A stretch of 64,000 nucleotides of DNA from Leclercia pneumoniae (GTDB lineage: Bacteria > Pseudomonadota > Gammaproteobacteria > Enterobacterales > Enterobacteriaceae), in contig NZ_CP071383.1 of assembly GCF_017348915.1 (NCBI RefSeq), positions 1,860,001-1,924,000 on the forward strand, written 5' to 3'. The translations under genes and the position numbers were made by a program. Positions 30,697 to 39,190 of this stretch are shown in pieces. The stretch's first letter is position 1. Every line of letters begins with the position of its first letter. Below the pieces are notes generated by a model. The model made no database searches, was not told the DNA's origin, and saw nothing but the letters and a program-made list of their open reading frames with translations.

Positions 30697-30906
30697 ATGG
30701 GCAATGTGAGCAAAGACGACGCGCTGTATCAGGAGATGTGCCGGGTGGTAGGAAAAGTGGTGCTTGAGATGCGTGATCTGGGACAGGAACCGAAGCATAT
30801 TGTGATTGCCGGGGTGGTGAGGACATCCCTGGCGAACCAGCGCGTGAAGCGAAGTGAATTGACCACCGAAGCGATGGAGCGCGTCATTAAAGCGCTGGCA
30901 GGCTAA
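30697..30906 (+). CDS. fumD: Fumarase D (YdhZ)
   Basis: A 69-residue protein matching E. coli FumD/YdhZ, including the central EMCRVVGKVVLEMRDLGQEP and KHIVIAGV. The ATG at 30697 gives the known length; a frame opening at 30640 overlaps the terminator. It is reported to have fumarase activity, though its mechanism is unlike classical fumarases. In E. coli ydhZ is also close to pykF. Confidence 0.9.
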   Translation: MGNVSKDDALYQEMCRVVGKVVLEMRDLGQEPKHIVIAGVVRTSLANQRVKRSELTTEAMERVIKALAG

Positions 30907-31025
30907 CCACCACGCACGCGGGCGCTTTGCGCTGCCCGTCCGGTTTGTGCGAATTTCGCAAAACCTCTGCCGGTTTTGGTATTTCCCTCGTCCTCTTTCT
31001 GCTGCTTAACTAAGGGCAGGCTGAA

Positions 31026-31211
31026 ATGACGAGGAACAGGACCATGCGAAAATGGATAAGTACGTTACGGCGGTTTTTTGCCACACCCGAAACGCGTGCA
31101 GAGAACAGTGCGCAACGTATTATTGAGTCGATTTTGCCTGTCGCCAGCCTGTATGGCGTGGACATCGCCACTATCGACCCGGAGTGGTTCCATGCGCAAA
31201 CGCAACGTTAA
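31026..31211 (+). CDS. Small basic protein of unknown function upstream of the two-component genes
   Basis: A 61-residue ORF starting MTRNRTMRKWISTLRRFFATP, or 55 residues from the ATG at 31044. Either start has an AGG-containing ribosome site. It has a basic amphipathic N terminus and an acidic C-terminal half ending ATIDPEWFHAQTQR. I do not recognise the family. Confidence 0.5.
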   Translation: MTRNRTMRKWISTLRRFFATPETRAENSAQRIIESILPVASLYGVDIATIDPEWFHAQTQR

Positions 31212-31341
31212 AAACCGCCTCATGCGGGAAACTTACTGGAACGAGGTGTGCGTTCTGTGACCGGGATCCCCGGCACCTTTTGTCCATAACCTGACAACCT
31301 GCTAAGGTTTCTGGCGTCTACCCACCACGCCAGCTAACCGG

Positions 31342-32670
31342 ATGAACAGCAAAAACTTTATTAGACGTAGCCTCCTGCTCTAGCTCTCCTTTAGTCTGCT
31401 CTGTAGCGCGCTACTCTACGCCGAGCAAATCCGCCGTCAGTACTGGGATCGCGATCGGGATTTCAGCGCCCTCTGGTCAGCCATCGGTGCGGTACTCACC
31501 CAAAACGAATCGGTTCTGCCGCTGCTTAGCGGCGATGAAGATCTGCTGGCGTTGCGCAAAAAATTTCCGCAAATTGTGGCGCTGGAAAAAACGGCTAACC
31601 GTCCCCTCGATGCCGCACGCGTTGAACCCTCAGGCGGCAATCAATACTGGCTCTATAATCCCTGGCGACAAATCCGGGTGCGCATTGACCTGCAACCCAT
31701 GCTGGATACCCGCCACCGTTTTAACGCCTTGCGCCTGTATCTCACCGATCCTGTTGCCGCACCCGACACCACGGCCTTCTGGCACTGGCAGCGCCCGTTT
31801 CCTCAGCACACTCAACCGTTCTTGCTGAGCGCCGAGGCAAAGCCGGCCTGGTTTCAGGTCTCTGCCGGGCCGTTCATGCTGCTGATTCTGCTCTGCGGCG
31901 CGGTGACCGGGGTCGGTCGACTGTTCGTCTGGCAGCGTCTGCAGCGGCAGAATGCCGAACGCCGCGCCTGGTATTATCAGCATGCCCGTCTGAATACGCT
32001 GGGGGAGATCACCGCCGGGATTGTCCACGAAATTAACCAGCCGTTGACGGCCGCGCAGACCTGGATACAGGGCGCAAAGCGACAGGTGCGACAAGGGAAT
32101 CTGGATGCCACAGGGCAGGCACTGGACGCAGCCCTGGTGCAAACGCAGCGGATCAGCGCCTTGCTAAACCGCTTTCGTGAACATGTGGCCGAAGAGAAAG
32201 TGGATTTACAGGCGGTCGATCTGGCCGAGTGCTGGCAGCATGTGGGCAATTTACTGCAACATGAGCGCAGCGCGAAACATATTCGCATTACCCACGATTT
32301 TCCCCCTGATGGGCGCAGCATCCGGGCAGACCGTTTATGGCTGGAGCAGGTGCTGCATAACTTGCTCAGCAACGCCATTCAGGCCCAGCAAGAGCGCCCG
32401 GCGGGCTGGGTACATATTGCCAGCCAGCGTCGGGCTGAGCATATCCTGGTAACATTAACCGACGGTGGCCCCGGCTTTACCCCCGAAGCACTCGAGAAGG
32501 CCTTTATGCCGTTTTATAGCGGCCGGCAGGCGGGCATCGGCTTGGGGATGACCCTGACGGAGTCGCTGGTAGAGAGAATGAACGGCACGATTTCACTGCA
32601 TAATGCGCCCGAAGGCGGAGCCCGGATCGCGCTGCAATTCACCCATCCGGAGGAGACAACACATGGGTAG
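31342..32670 (+). pseudogene. Sensor histidine kinase gene interrupted by an in-frame amber codon
   Basis: The frame opens at ATG 31342 (MNSKNFIRRSLLL), hits TAG at 31381-31383 in the middle of the first hydrophobic segment, then continues open to 32670 (LSFSLLCSALLYAEQIRRQY ...). The rest is a complete kinase: a periplasmic sensor region, a second TM (~AGPFMLLILLCGAVTGVG), the HisKA box AGIVHEINQPLTAAQ, the N box LLSNAIQA, and G boxes DGGPGFTP and GIGLGMTLTESLV. It resembles FixL/TtrS kinases, with its response regulator overlapping by eight bases. A TTG at 31552 could start a form lacking the first TM. It is probably a recent loss-of-function allele; a base-calling error or suppression remains possible. 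Confidence 0.8.
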
Positions 32671-33274
32671 TCACATCTATTTAATCGATGACGATGCGGC
32701 CATCCGGGAATCGTTAGCCTTTTTGCTGTCGGATATGGGCTGGCAGGTCGTTTCCTTCGAGAGCATTGCCGCCTTTATTGCCGGGCACGGCAGCGACCCA
32801 TCCTTGACCGGCTGCCTGCTGCTGGATATGCGCATGCCGGGGAAAGGGGGAATGACGTGGCTGGAAGAGGGGCAGTGGCCCTGGCCGCTGCTGCCGGTGA
32901 TCCTGATGACCGGACATGGGACCATCGACGCCTGTCGCCGGGCATTTCATAACGGGGTGTTTGAGTTCTTCACCAAGCCTCTGGACGCCGATAAGCTTAT
33001 CGAAACCCTCGGTTGCGCGCTGGAGGAGAGCACCTCGCGCATGACGCGCTGGCAGGAAAGCCGGCGCGTGCGAATCTTATTTGAGCAGCTCACAGCCCGC
33101 GAACATGAGGTGCTGAAAGCACTGATGGAAGGGCATAGTAACAAAGAGGTGGCGCAGCGGCTGCATCTCTCCCCGCGTACGGTAGAGGCGCACCGGGCGG
33201 CAGTCTTCGCCAAGCTGGGCGTCACCAGCCTGGTGCAGGCCATACGTGAATATGACAAATTGCAATCCGTATAA
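32663..33274 (+). CDS. LuxR/FixJ-family response regulator
   Basis: A 203-residue regulator with an N-terminal receiver domain (acidic DDD at 9-11, phosphoacceptor Asp55 in LLLDMRMPG, Thr83, Lys105 in FFTKP). The C-terminal LuxR-type HTH reads LTAREHEVLKALMEGHSNKE and VAQRLHLSPRTVEAHRA. Closest types are FixJ and TtrR. The start at 32663 (MGSHIYLIDDDAA) overlaps the kinase stop. Targets are unknown; the HbpS-like gene downstream is a candidate. Confidence 0.92.
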   Translation: MGSHIYLIDDDAAIRESLAFLLSDMGWQVVSFESIAAFIAGHGSDPSLTGCLLLDMRMPGKGGMTWLEEGQWPWPLLPVILMTGHGTIDACRRAFHNGVFEFFTKPLDADKLIETLGCALEESTSRMTRWQESRRVRILFEQLTAREHEVLKALMEGHSNKEVAQRLHLSPRTVEAHRAAVFAKLGVTSLVQAIREYDKLQSV

Positions 33275-33363
33275 CTACCAGGTGGCTTGCGTAATCAACC
33301 GAATAACTTTTCATCGCGCGCTTTCGTACTCTGTGCCTGTTTCCCCTCACAAGAGAATGAGCA

Positions 33364-33834
33364 ATGAAAAAGAGAATAATGGCAGCGGCCCTGATCGCGG
33401 GTCTGGTAAGCGTATCGGCACAGGCGCAGTCTGTCGCGCAGAAGAGCCTCTCATTAACCCAGGCCAATGCCCTGGCGACGGCGGCCATTCAGGCCTGCAT
33501 GGCCAAAAACTATCAGGTCACGGTGACCGTGGTTGATCGCGCAGGGGTGGTAAAAGCCGTCCAGCGCACGGATAACGCGGGTCCGCATACGGTTAAGGCC
33601 AGTGAGATGAAAGCCTGGACTGCCCTGAGCACCAAAAATTCCTCGGGCAAGGTGATGGAGGCGGCGCAAAACAATGCCGGGGCACAAAACATGCGTGATG
33701 TTCCTGGCTTCTTGCTGCTGGCGGGTGGGCTACCGGTGAAGGAGGTGATTGGTGCCATCGGTATCGGCGGCGCACCGGGAGGCCATCTTGATGAAGCCTG
33801 CGCTCAGCAAGCCATTGAAGGCCTCGATAAGTAA
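33364..33834 (+). CDS. Secreted HbpS/GlcG-like haem-binding protein
   Basis: A 156-residue protein with a signal peptide (MKKRIMAAALIAGLVSVSAQA) and a DUF336 (GlcG/HbpS) domain including VTVTVVDRAGVVKAVQRTDNA and the C-terminal VIGAIGIGGAPGGHLDEACA. In Streptomyces, HbpS is a secreted haem-binding partner of the SenS-SenR two-component pair. Here the gene follows a two-component pair by 90 bp, which suggests, without proof, a similar accessory role. Other DUF336 proteins sit in glycolate or cobalamin loci with unclear roles. Confidence 0.85.
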   Translation: MKKRIMAAALIAGLVSVSAQAQSVAQKSLSLTQANALATAAIQACMAKNYQVTVTVVDRAGVVKAVQRTDNAGPHTVKASEMKAWTALSTKNSSGKVMEAAQNNAGAQNMRDVPGFLLLAGGLPVKEVIGAIGIGGAPGGHLDEACAQQAIEGLDK

Positions 33835-33837
33835 TAA

Positions 33838-33860
33838 AAAGCCCCGAGGTAACGGGGCAT
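33838..33860 (-). terminator. Terminator between the HbpS-like gene and the 46-residue ORF
   Basis: Stem GCCCCG/CGGGGC. On the minus strand it is followed by TTTTTA, so it suits the 46-residue gene best, but it could act in both directions. Confidence 0.65.
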
Positions 33861-33865
33861 TTCGT

Positions 33866-34006
33866 TTAGATCTTGCAGGCATCGCCGCAGTCGTTGTCCG
33901 CGATAATTTCCTGAGCTTTTTTATTAGCATCTTCCAGACGCTCTGCGTTACGCTCTTCTGCCTCATCCAGCCCGCTAAAGACCAGATTATCGAGATCGAT
34001 TTCCAT
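33866..34006 (-). CDS. 46-residue acidic protein with C-terminal cysteine pair, unknown
   Basis: The ORF reads MEIDLDNLVFSGLDEAEERN, then an AERLEDANKKAQEII helix, ending ADNDCGDACKI. An AGGTGA ribosome site lies five bases upstream and a terminator follows, so it looks like an independent gene. It is strongly acidic and helical, with a CxxxC tail. It sits between haem/siderophore-related genes. I do not recognise the family. Confidence 0.65.
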   Translation of the reverse strand: MEIDLDNLVFSGLDEAEERNAERLEDANKKAQEIIADNDCGDACKI

Positions 34007-34185
34007 ACATCACCTGCTTTATCAGTTTGATCATCGGCTCAGTATAGGCAGGTGACAGGCAAACTGCACGTCGCAATCTGTGCGGTTACGCGAGACGTTT
34101 CACACATGCACTGCATGGCGAGATTGTTGACGAGCGCTATACATTTGCTGACATATCCCTTACATTGCCCTCCCCATAATAAAAC

Positions 34186-34204
34186 AAATAGTTCTCATTA
34201 CTAT
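34186..34204. promoter_or_regulatory. Putative Fur box upstream of fhuE-like gene
   Basis: AAATAGTTCTCATTACTAT resembles the Fur consensus GATAATGATAATCATTATC with several mismatches. The position, 64 bp before a siderophore receptor gene, supports it. Confidence 0.55.
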
Positions 34205-34267
34205 TCGCATTGGCGCTCAGCGGGCATTAGACGCTGGCGTAAAAGACGATAAAGGGCAGGGCACAAG

Positions 34268-36427
34268 ATGACATTTCTACGCAGAAAGCGTGGCAGGAAA
34301 CTCGCCGCGTCGATCCCACTTAAACCGCTTACAGTTTCTCTGCTGGCGGTGGCAATCCATGCGCTGGTGCAGCCGGCATATGCCGCTGACGAAGCAGATA
34401 TGGTGGTGTATGGCAGCGGCGAAAGCACGGCTGAGTCACAGCAAGACTATGCGGTAAAAACCACGCGGGCGGGCACGAAGATGGTGCTGGCACCGCGTGA
34501 CATCCCCCAGGCGGTGAGCGTGGTAACCACCCAGCGGATGGCGGATCAAAACCTCCAGTCGGTGGATGACGTCTTAACCAACGCCACGGGCGTTTCGTCC
34601 CAGGCCATCGACAGCGAGCGTAGTTATTACTATTCGCGCGGCTTTGCGATCACAAGCTTCTCTTACGATGACATCCCCACCGCCACGGGCGATGCGTGGA
34701 ACTACGGCGACGCGGCGGGAGATACCGCCATCTACGATCGCATCGAAGTGGTGCGCGGGGCGACCGGGCTCATGACCGGGGCTGGCGATCCGGGGGCCTC
34801 TATTAACATGGTGCGAAAAACAGCTGCCTCGAAAACCCCCGCAGCGAATATTAGCGCCAGCTACGGCAGCTGGAATGCACAGCGCTACGTCGCCGATCTC
34901 GCCACACCGCTTAACAGCGACGCCAGCCTGCGCGGGCGAGTGGTGACGGGGTATCAGGATCAAGACAGCTGGCTGGATCGCTACCATAAAAGAAAGAAAT
35001 TCCTCTACGGCGTGGTGGATGCCGATTTGACCGAACGCACAACGTTATCGCTGGGCTGGGATTATCAACAGAACAATACCGCTAATCCAACCTGGGGCGG
35101 CCTGCCGAGTCTTTATAGCAATGGTACCAGAACCCATTACAACCGCAGTACCAACACGGCGGCCGACTGGACGGGTTATGAAGTTGAATCACGTAAGGTC
35201 TTCGCGACCCTCACCCACGCCTGGGATAATGGCTGGACCTTCCGCCTTAACGGGACGCACGGAGAGCAGACCTTTAACGATACCTTGCTGTATGTGATGG
35301 GCAACCCCGATGTGAACACCGGCGAAGGCACCACCGGCTGGGGCAGTAAAGATCGCGGCGAACGTAAGCTCGACGCCTGGGATGCGTATCTCAGCGGCTC
35401 CTTCGAGCTGCTGGGACGCCAGCATCAGCTGATGGCGGGAGCCAGCTATAGCCGCCAACACAATGCGACCGAAAGCCGCGATGGCCCGCTGGACAGCGAG
35501 CTGATGGGCATTTTTAGCAATAACTGGGACGGCAGCGTGGCAGAACCGACCTGGGGCGACTGGTATCAGAATGCGGATGATGTTGTCCGGCAGAAATCTG
35601 CCTACACCGCAGCACGGTTGTCGATCACCGATCCGCTGTCGCTGATTCTGGGGGCGCGTTACACCCAGTACAACACCATCGGCAGCAGCGGTGAGATGCG
35701 TAAATATAACCTCACCCCATATGGCGGCGTGGTTTATGACATCACCGACAGTCTGTCGGGCTACGCCAGCTATACCTCAATCTTCTCACCGCAGACAAAA
35801 CGCGACACCCGCGGCGCATGGCTCTCGCCGGTGACCGGCAAAAACTACGAAACTGGTTTGAAAGCCGACTGGGCGGATGGCCGCCTGACGACCAATCTGG
35901 CCATTTTCCGCATTGAGCAGGAGCATGCCGCCGAGGCGATCAGCGGCCAGTTTGTTAACGGCTCCAGCGAGCAGGCCTATCAGGAGACGGAAGGCGCGGT
36001 GAGCAAAGGGGCTGAGCTGGAAGTTAACGGTGCCGTCACCGATAATCTGCAGCTCACCTTCAGCGCGACGCGTTACGTGGCGCGGGATAAGCGCGGCCGG
36101 TTTAACAGCTATGCGCCGCAAACGCAGCTCAAGCTTTTTACCCGTTACCAGCTTCCGATGCTGCCGGAATTGACAGTCGGCGGCGGCGTGAACTGGCAAA
36201 ACCGGGTCTACAAAGACGTGACCGGGCCTGATGGCGAGACGCAGCGCCTCCATCAGGGCAGCTATCCGCTGGTGGATCTGTTTGCTCGCTATCAGCTGAC
36301 CCGACAGCTAGCGGTGCAGGCGAACGTCAGCAATCTGTTTGATCGTGAATACTATTCATACCTGGATGACTCCGCCGTCTATGGCGATCCCCGTCACTTC
36401 TCGGTCAGCCTCAATTACCAGTTCTGA
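34268..36427 (+). CDS. fhuE: TonB-dependent ferric siderophore receptor, FhuE-like
   Basis: A 719-residue outer-membrane receptor for hydroxamate siderophores such as coprogen and rhodotorulate. It has a long signal peptide ending PAYA, then a TonB-box-like DMVVYG. The plug has VSVVTTQRMADQNLQSVDDV and VRGATGLMTGAGDPGASINM, and a 22-strand barrel ends in Phe (LNYQF). The sequence is close to E. coli FhuE, but FoxA-type relatives share much of this, so the ligand is inferred. Confidence 0.85.
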   Translation: MTFLRRKRGRKLAASIPLKPLTVSLLAVAIHALVQPAYAADEADMVVYGSGESTAESQQDYAVKTTRAGTKMVLAPRDIPQAVSVVTTQRMADQNLQSVDDVLTNATGVSSQAIDSERSYYYSRGFAITSFSYDDIPTATGDAWNYGDAAGDTAIYDRIEVVRGATGLMTGAGDPGASINMVRKTAASKTPAANISASYGSWNAQRYVADLATPLNSDASLRGRVVTGYQDQDSWLDRYHKRKKFLYGVVDADLTERTTLSLGWDYQQNNTANPTWGGLPSLYSNGTRTHYNRSTNTAADWTGYEVESRKVFATLTHAWDNGWTFRLNGTHGEQTFNDTLLYVMGNPDVNTGEGTTGWGSKDRGERKLDAWDAYLSGSFELLGRQHQLMAGASYSRQHNATESRDGPLDSELMGIFSNNWDGSVAEPTWGDWYQNADDVVRQKSAYTAARLSITDPLSLILGARYTQYNTIGSSGEMRKYNLTPYGGVVYDITDSLSGYASYTSIFSPQTKRDTRGAWLSPVTGKNYETGLKADWADGRLTTNLAIFRIEQEHAAEAISGQFVNGSSEQAYQETEGAVSKGAELEVNGAVTDNLQLTFSATRYVARDKRGRFNSYAPQTQLKLFTRYQLPMLPELTVGGGVNWQNRVYKDVTGPDGETQRLHQGSYPLVDLFARYQLTRQLAVQANVSNLFDREYYSYLDDSAVYGDPRHFSVSLNYQF

Positions 36428-36433
36428 TTTTCC

Positions 36434-36460
36434 TTCCCCGGCCTGGCCGGGGATTTTCTT
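36434..36460 (+). terminator. Terminator of the fhuE-like gene
   Basis: CCCCGGC/GCCGGGG stem with a CTG loop, then ATTTTCTT. Confidence 0.75.
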
Positions 36461-36571
36461 GCAAAACGTGTCATCTCGCTTAATTCCCCTTCCGGTTTTA
36501 CCTGCCGGTGGTACACTTTAAAACTGTGATCTTTGTCATGCAGTCATTAAAACCGAAAAAGAGACAGTGCT

Positions 36572-37207
36572 ATGCAACATATCATTGAGGGTTTCCTCAA
36601 CTTTCAGAAAGAAATTTTCCCACAACGTAAAGAACTGTTCCGCAGCCTGGCTTCCAGCCAGAACCCCAAAGCACTTTTTATCTCCTGCTCCGACAGCCGC
36701 CTGGTACCGGAACTGGTCACCCAGCAGGAACCGGGACAGCTCTTTGTGATTCGTAACGCGGGCAACATCGTTCCGTCATTCGGCCCAGAGCCGGGCGGCG
36801 TGTCAGCAACCATCGAATATGCGGTGGTTGCGTTGGGCGTGACCGATATCGTGATTTGCGGCCACTCCAACTGTGGCGCGATGAAAGCCATCGCCGCCAA
36901 CCAGGATCTGGAGCCGATGCCGGCTGTCGCCCACTGGTTACGTTACTCAGACGCGGCGAAAGCGGTAGTGGATAAGAAAAGCTGGGAAAACGAGACAGAT
37001 AAAGTGAACGCAATGGTGCAGGAAAACGTCATTGCGCAGCTTAATAACATTAAAACCCATCCGTCTGTCGCGGTCGGCCTGCGTAACAACGCGCTGCGCC
37101 TGCATGGCTGGGTCTACGATATTGAAAGCGGTGTGATTCATGCGCTGGATAAAAACAGCAAATCGTTCGTTTCGCTTTCGGATAATCCGGACGTTTACTG
37201 CGAATAA
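36572..37207 (+). CDS. Beta-class carbonic anhydrase, CynT-like
   Basis: A 211-residue zinc enzyme interconverting CO2 and bicarbonate. Zinc ligands and catalytic dyad are visible: Cys39, Asp41 and Arg43 (ISCSDSR), His98 and Cys101 (GHSNCG). It is closer to CynT ([43 protein letters not shown]) than to the housekeeping enzyme Can. No cyanase gene (cynS) is nearby, so the cyanate-detoxification role of CynT need not apply. Confidence 0.92.
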   Translation: MQHIIEGFLNFQKEIFPQRKELFRSLASSQNPKALFISCSDSRLVPELVTQQEPGQLFVIRNAGNIVPSFGPEPGGVSATIEYAVVALGVTDIVICGHSNCGAMKAIAANQDLEPMPAVAHWLRYSDAAKAVVDKKSWENETDKVNAMVQENVIAQLNNIKTHPSVAVGLRNNALRLHGWVYDIESGVIHALDKNSKSFVSLSDNPDVYCE

Positions 37208-37210
37208 TCT

Positions 37211-37237
37211 AAACGCGGCTCAGGCCGCGTTTTTTTA
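37211..37237 (+). terminator. Terminator of the carbonic anhydrase gene
   Basis: ACGCGGC/GCCGCGT stem followed by T7. The A-rich left flank allows function on both strands, the minus gene being the LysR regulator. Confidence 0.85.
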
Positions 37238-38170
37238 TCCCCTCTGCCAGTAGAGAGGCGAGCCAAACGCCTCCAGATAGTAATCAATTACCGCCCTGAC
37301 ATTCAGAGAAGGATGACGCGCATCGGGATAAAGTGCCGAAATCAGTTGCGGCTCGGTATTGATGGTCGCCTCAAGTTCGGGCAGTAGCGCAACAAGTTCC
37401 CCGCTTTGCAGCTTATCGCCAATCAGCCAGTCCGGAAACAGCACCAATCCCATCCCCCCCAGCGCGGCGATGAGCAAAGCCTCCGCATTGTTAGAGGTCA
37501 TCAAGGGCGACACAGGGTAGTGTGTCCAGTCAGCGCCCATCGCGCGAAAAAACCAGCGGTTAGGACCCGAAGAACCCCGGTACACCAGACAACGGTGAGA
37601 TGAAAGGTCGTCAGGGCTCGCCGGCGTGCCAGAGCGGCGGAGATATCCGGGGGCGGCGGCCAGATGATACACCTGGCGTCCGAAGGTACGGGCGTGAAAC
37701 GACGAGTTGGTGAGAGCGCCGATGCGAAAGATCACATCAGCAGCGTCTTTATGCGGATCGATATAGTCGTCGGTCAGAATGAGCTCGATATCCAGTCCCG
37801 GATAGCGCTCGCTCAGGCCCGGCAGGGCAGGGGCAACGTGCCGCTGGCCGAAAAACACCGGAGCGTTAATACGCACCAGACCGGTGGGCTGCTGGGTTCT
37901 GGCGGCTAGCTCCCGACGCGCCTCGTCGAGGCTACGAGTCATCTCTCGGGCATAGCGGATAAACAGATGACCATTTTCGGTGGGGATGATTGAGCGCGTG
38001 TTGCGATAAAAGAGCTGCTGACCGAGGGCATCTTCGAGCTGATGGATCACCCGCGACACCTGTGAAGCCGAGATCCCCTGCTGGCGTGCCACCACGGAAA
38101 AATTATGCGTTTCATAGACTTCTATAAAAATGAGCAAAGTACGCAGGGTGATACTACCCGAATCGGTCAT
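37235..38170 (-). CDS. LysR-family transcriptional regulator
   Basis: A 311-residue regulator with an N-terminal winged HTH (LRTLLIFIEVYETHNFSVVA and RQQGISASQVSRVIHQLEDA) and a C-terminal effector domain of the CrgA/DmlR subgroup (GLVRINAPVFFGQRHVAPAL). It is divergent from the two YdcZ-type genes with a 99-bp gap, so they are its likely targets. Ligand unknown. Confidence 0.9.
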   Translation of the reverse strand: MTDSGSITLRTLLIFIEVYETHNFSVVARQQGISASQVSRVIHQLEDALGQQLFYRNTRSIIPTENGHLFIRYAREMTRSLDEARRELAARTQQPTGLVRINAPVFFGQRHVAPALPGLSERYPGLDIELILTDDYIDPHKDAADVIFRIGALTNSSFHARTFGRQVYHLAAAPGYLRRSGTPASPDDLSSHRCLVYRGSSGPNRWFFRAMGADWTHYPVSPLMTSNNAEALLIAALGGMGLVLFPDWLIGDKLQSGELVALLPELEATINTEPQLISALYPDARHPSLNVRAVIDYYLEAFGSPLYWQRG

Positions 38171-38269
38171 TGATGCAGTTCCTGCAAAGGTGTTTATCCG
38201 ATTGTAGCATTTTTCTCATGAATACAAACGCGTACCCTTCCGGACCTGAACAACAAAAGAGTCACTATT

Positions 38270-38704
38270 ATGCAATTTTTATTGATCGGGTTAGTCATTG
38301 CCGGAGGGATGGGACTGTCCGTAGAGGCCGGTCTGCTGGGGCCGCTGGGACAAGAGGTTGGCGATTTATGGGCAACGTTGAGCATATTTGGCGTAGGCGC
38401 GGCGTTAACGTTTTTGCTGATGCTCTTTTTTAGTCCACGTAATGCGCCTTCGTATTTTTCGCAACCCGGTTGGCAGCTGCTGGGCGGCATTCTTGGGCCG
38501 GTTTACGTCATTATCCTGACGGTTACCACTCCGATGATCGGCATTGCGTTAACGATGATAGGTATTCTGGCCGGGCAGGTGTTCAAAAGCCTGGTGATAG
38601 ATCATTACGGCCTGTTTGGTACGCCGCACCGTAAAATTGACCGTAAACGACTTCTTGCGCTGGTGTTTATCATTGCCGCGCTCATCTTCGTCGCGCAGGG
38701 GTAA
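38270..38704 (+). CDS. YdcZ/DUF606 half-size DMT transporter, subunit 1
   Basis: A 144-residue protein with about five predicted helices of the YdcZ (DUF606) branch of the drug/metabolite transporter superfamily. It pairs with a second copy three bases downstream. Such half-size pairs probably form one transporter. Substrate unknown. Confidence 0.83.
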   Translation: MQFLLIGLVIAGGMGLSVEAGLLGPLGQEVGDLWATLSIFGVGAALTFLLMLFFSPRNAPSYFSQPGWQLLGGILGPVYVIILTVTTPMIGIALTMIGILAGQVFKSLVIDHYGLFGTPHRKIDRKRLLALVFIIAALIFVAQG

Positions 38705-38707
38705 GAT

Positions 38708-39166
38708 ATGACGATAGTAATGATTATGCTCGCCGTGATTGGCGGGGCGATGTTGAGTATTCAGGCTGCGATTAACGGGCAGCTTGGCAGTAAAGTGGGG
38801 GTCTTCAAGAGCGCGTTTCTGACCTTTTCTGTGGGCGCGTTGGTGACGTCGCTGCTCATCCTCTTCTTTGAACCCGCTCATCCGGTCACGCTGCTGGATG
38901 TTCCGAAATGGCAACTGGTCGGGGCGCTGTTTGGTGTCCCTTACATCATTATTATGGTGATAGCGGTGCAACGCATCGGCACCGCCGTAGCCACGGTGGC
39001 GGTCATTTTTGGGCAACTGGCCATGAGCCTGCTTATCGACAATTTTGGCTGGCTGGGCAATGCGGCCATCCCTTTTTCCTTCAACCGCTTTGGCGCCGTG
39101 ATCTGCCTGGGCATAGCCCTGTGCTTTATCTACGCCAGCAGCGTTGCTGAAAAACGTCGCTCATAG
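38708..39166 (+). CDS. YdcZ/DUF606 half-size DMT transporter, subunit 2
   Basis: A 152-residue five-helix relative of the preceding gene, with the family core LSIQAAINGQLGSKVG and FGVPYIIIMVIAVQRIGTAV. The tandem, tightly spaced arrangement suggests a heterodimer. The divergent LysR gene is the likely regulator. Confidence 0.83.
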   Translation: MTIVMIMLAVIGGAMLSIQAAINGQLGSKVGVFKSAFLTFSVGALVTSLLILFFEPAHPVTLLDVPKWQLVGALFGVPYIIIMVIAVQRIGTAVATVAVIFGQLAMSLLIDNFGWLGNAAIPFSFNRFGAVICLGIALCFIYASSVAEKRRS

Positions 39167-39190
39167 CGCTCCCGCTGTGTCACGCCGACG

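Noticed and set aside
31078..31260. 60-codon frame overlapping the small basic gene
   Set aside because: Out of frame with the better-supported 31026-31211 ORF and without its own ribosome site.
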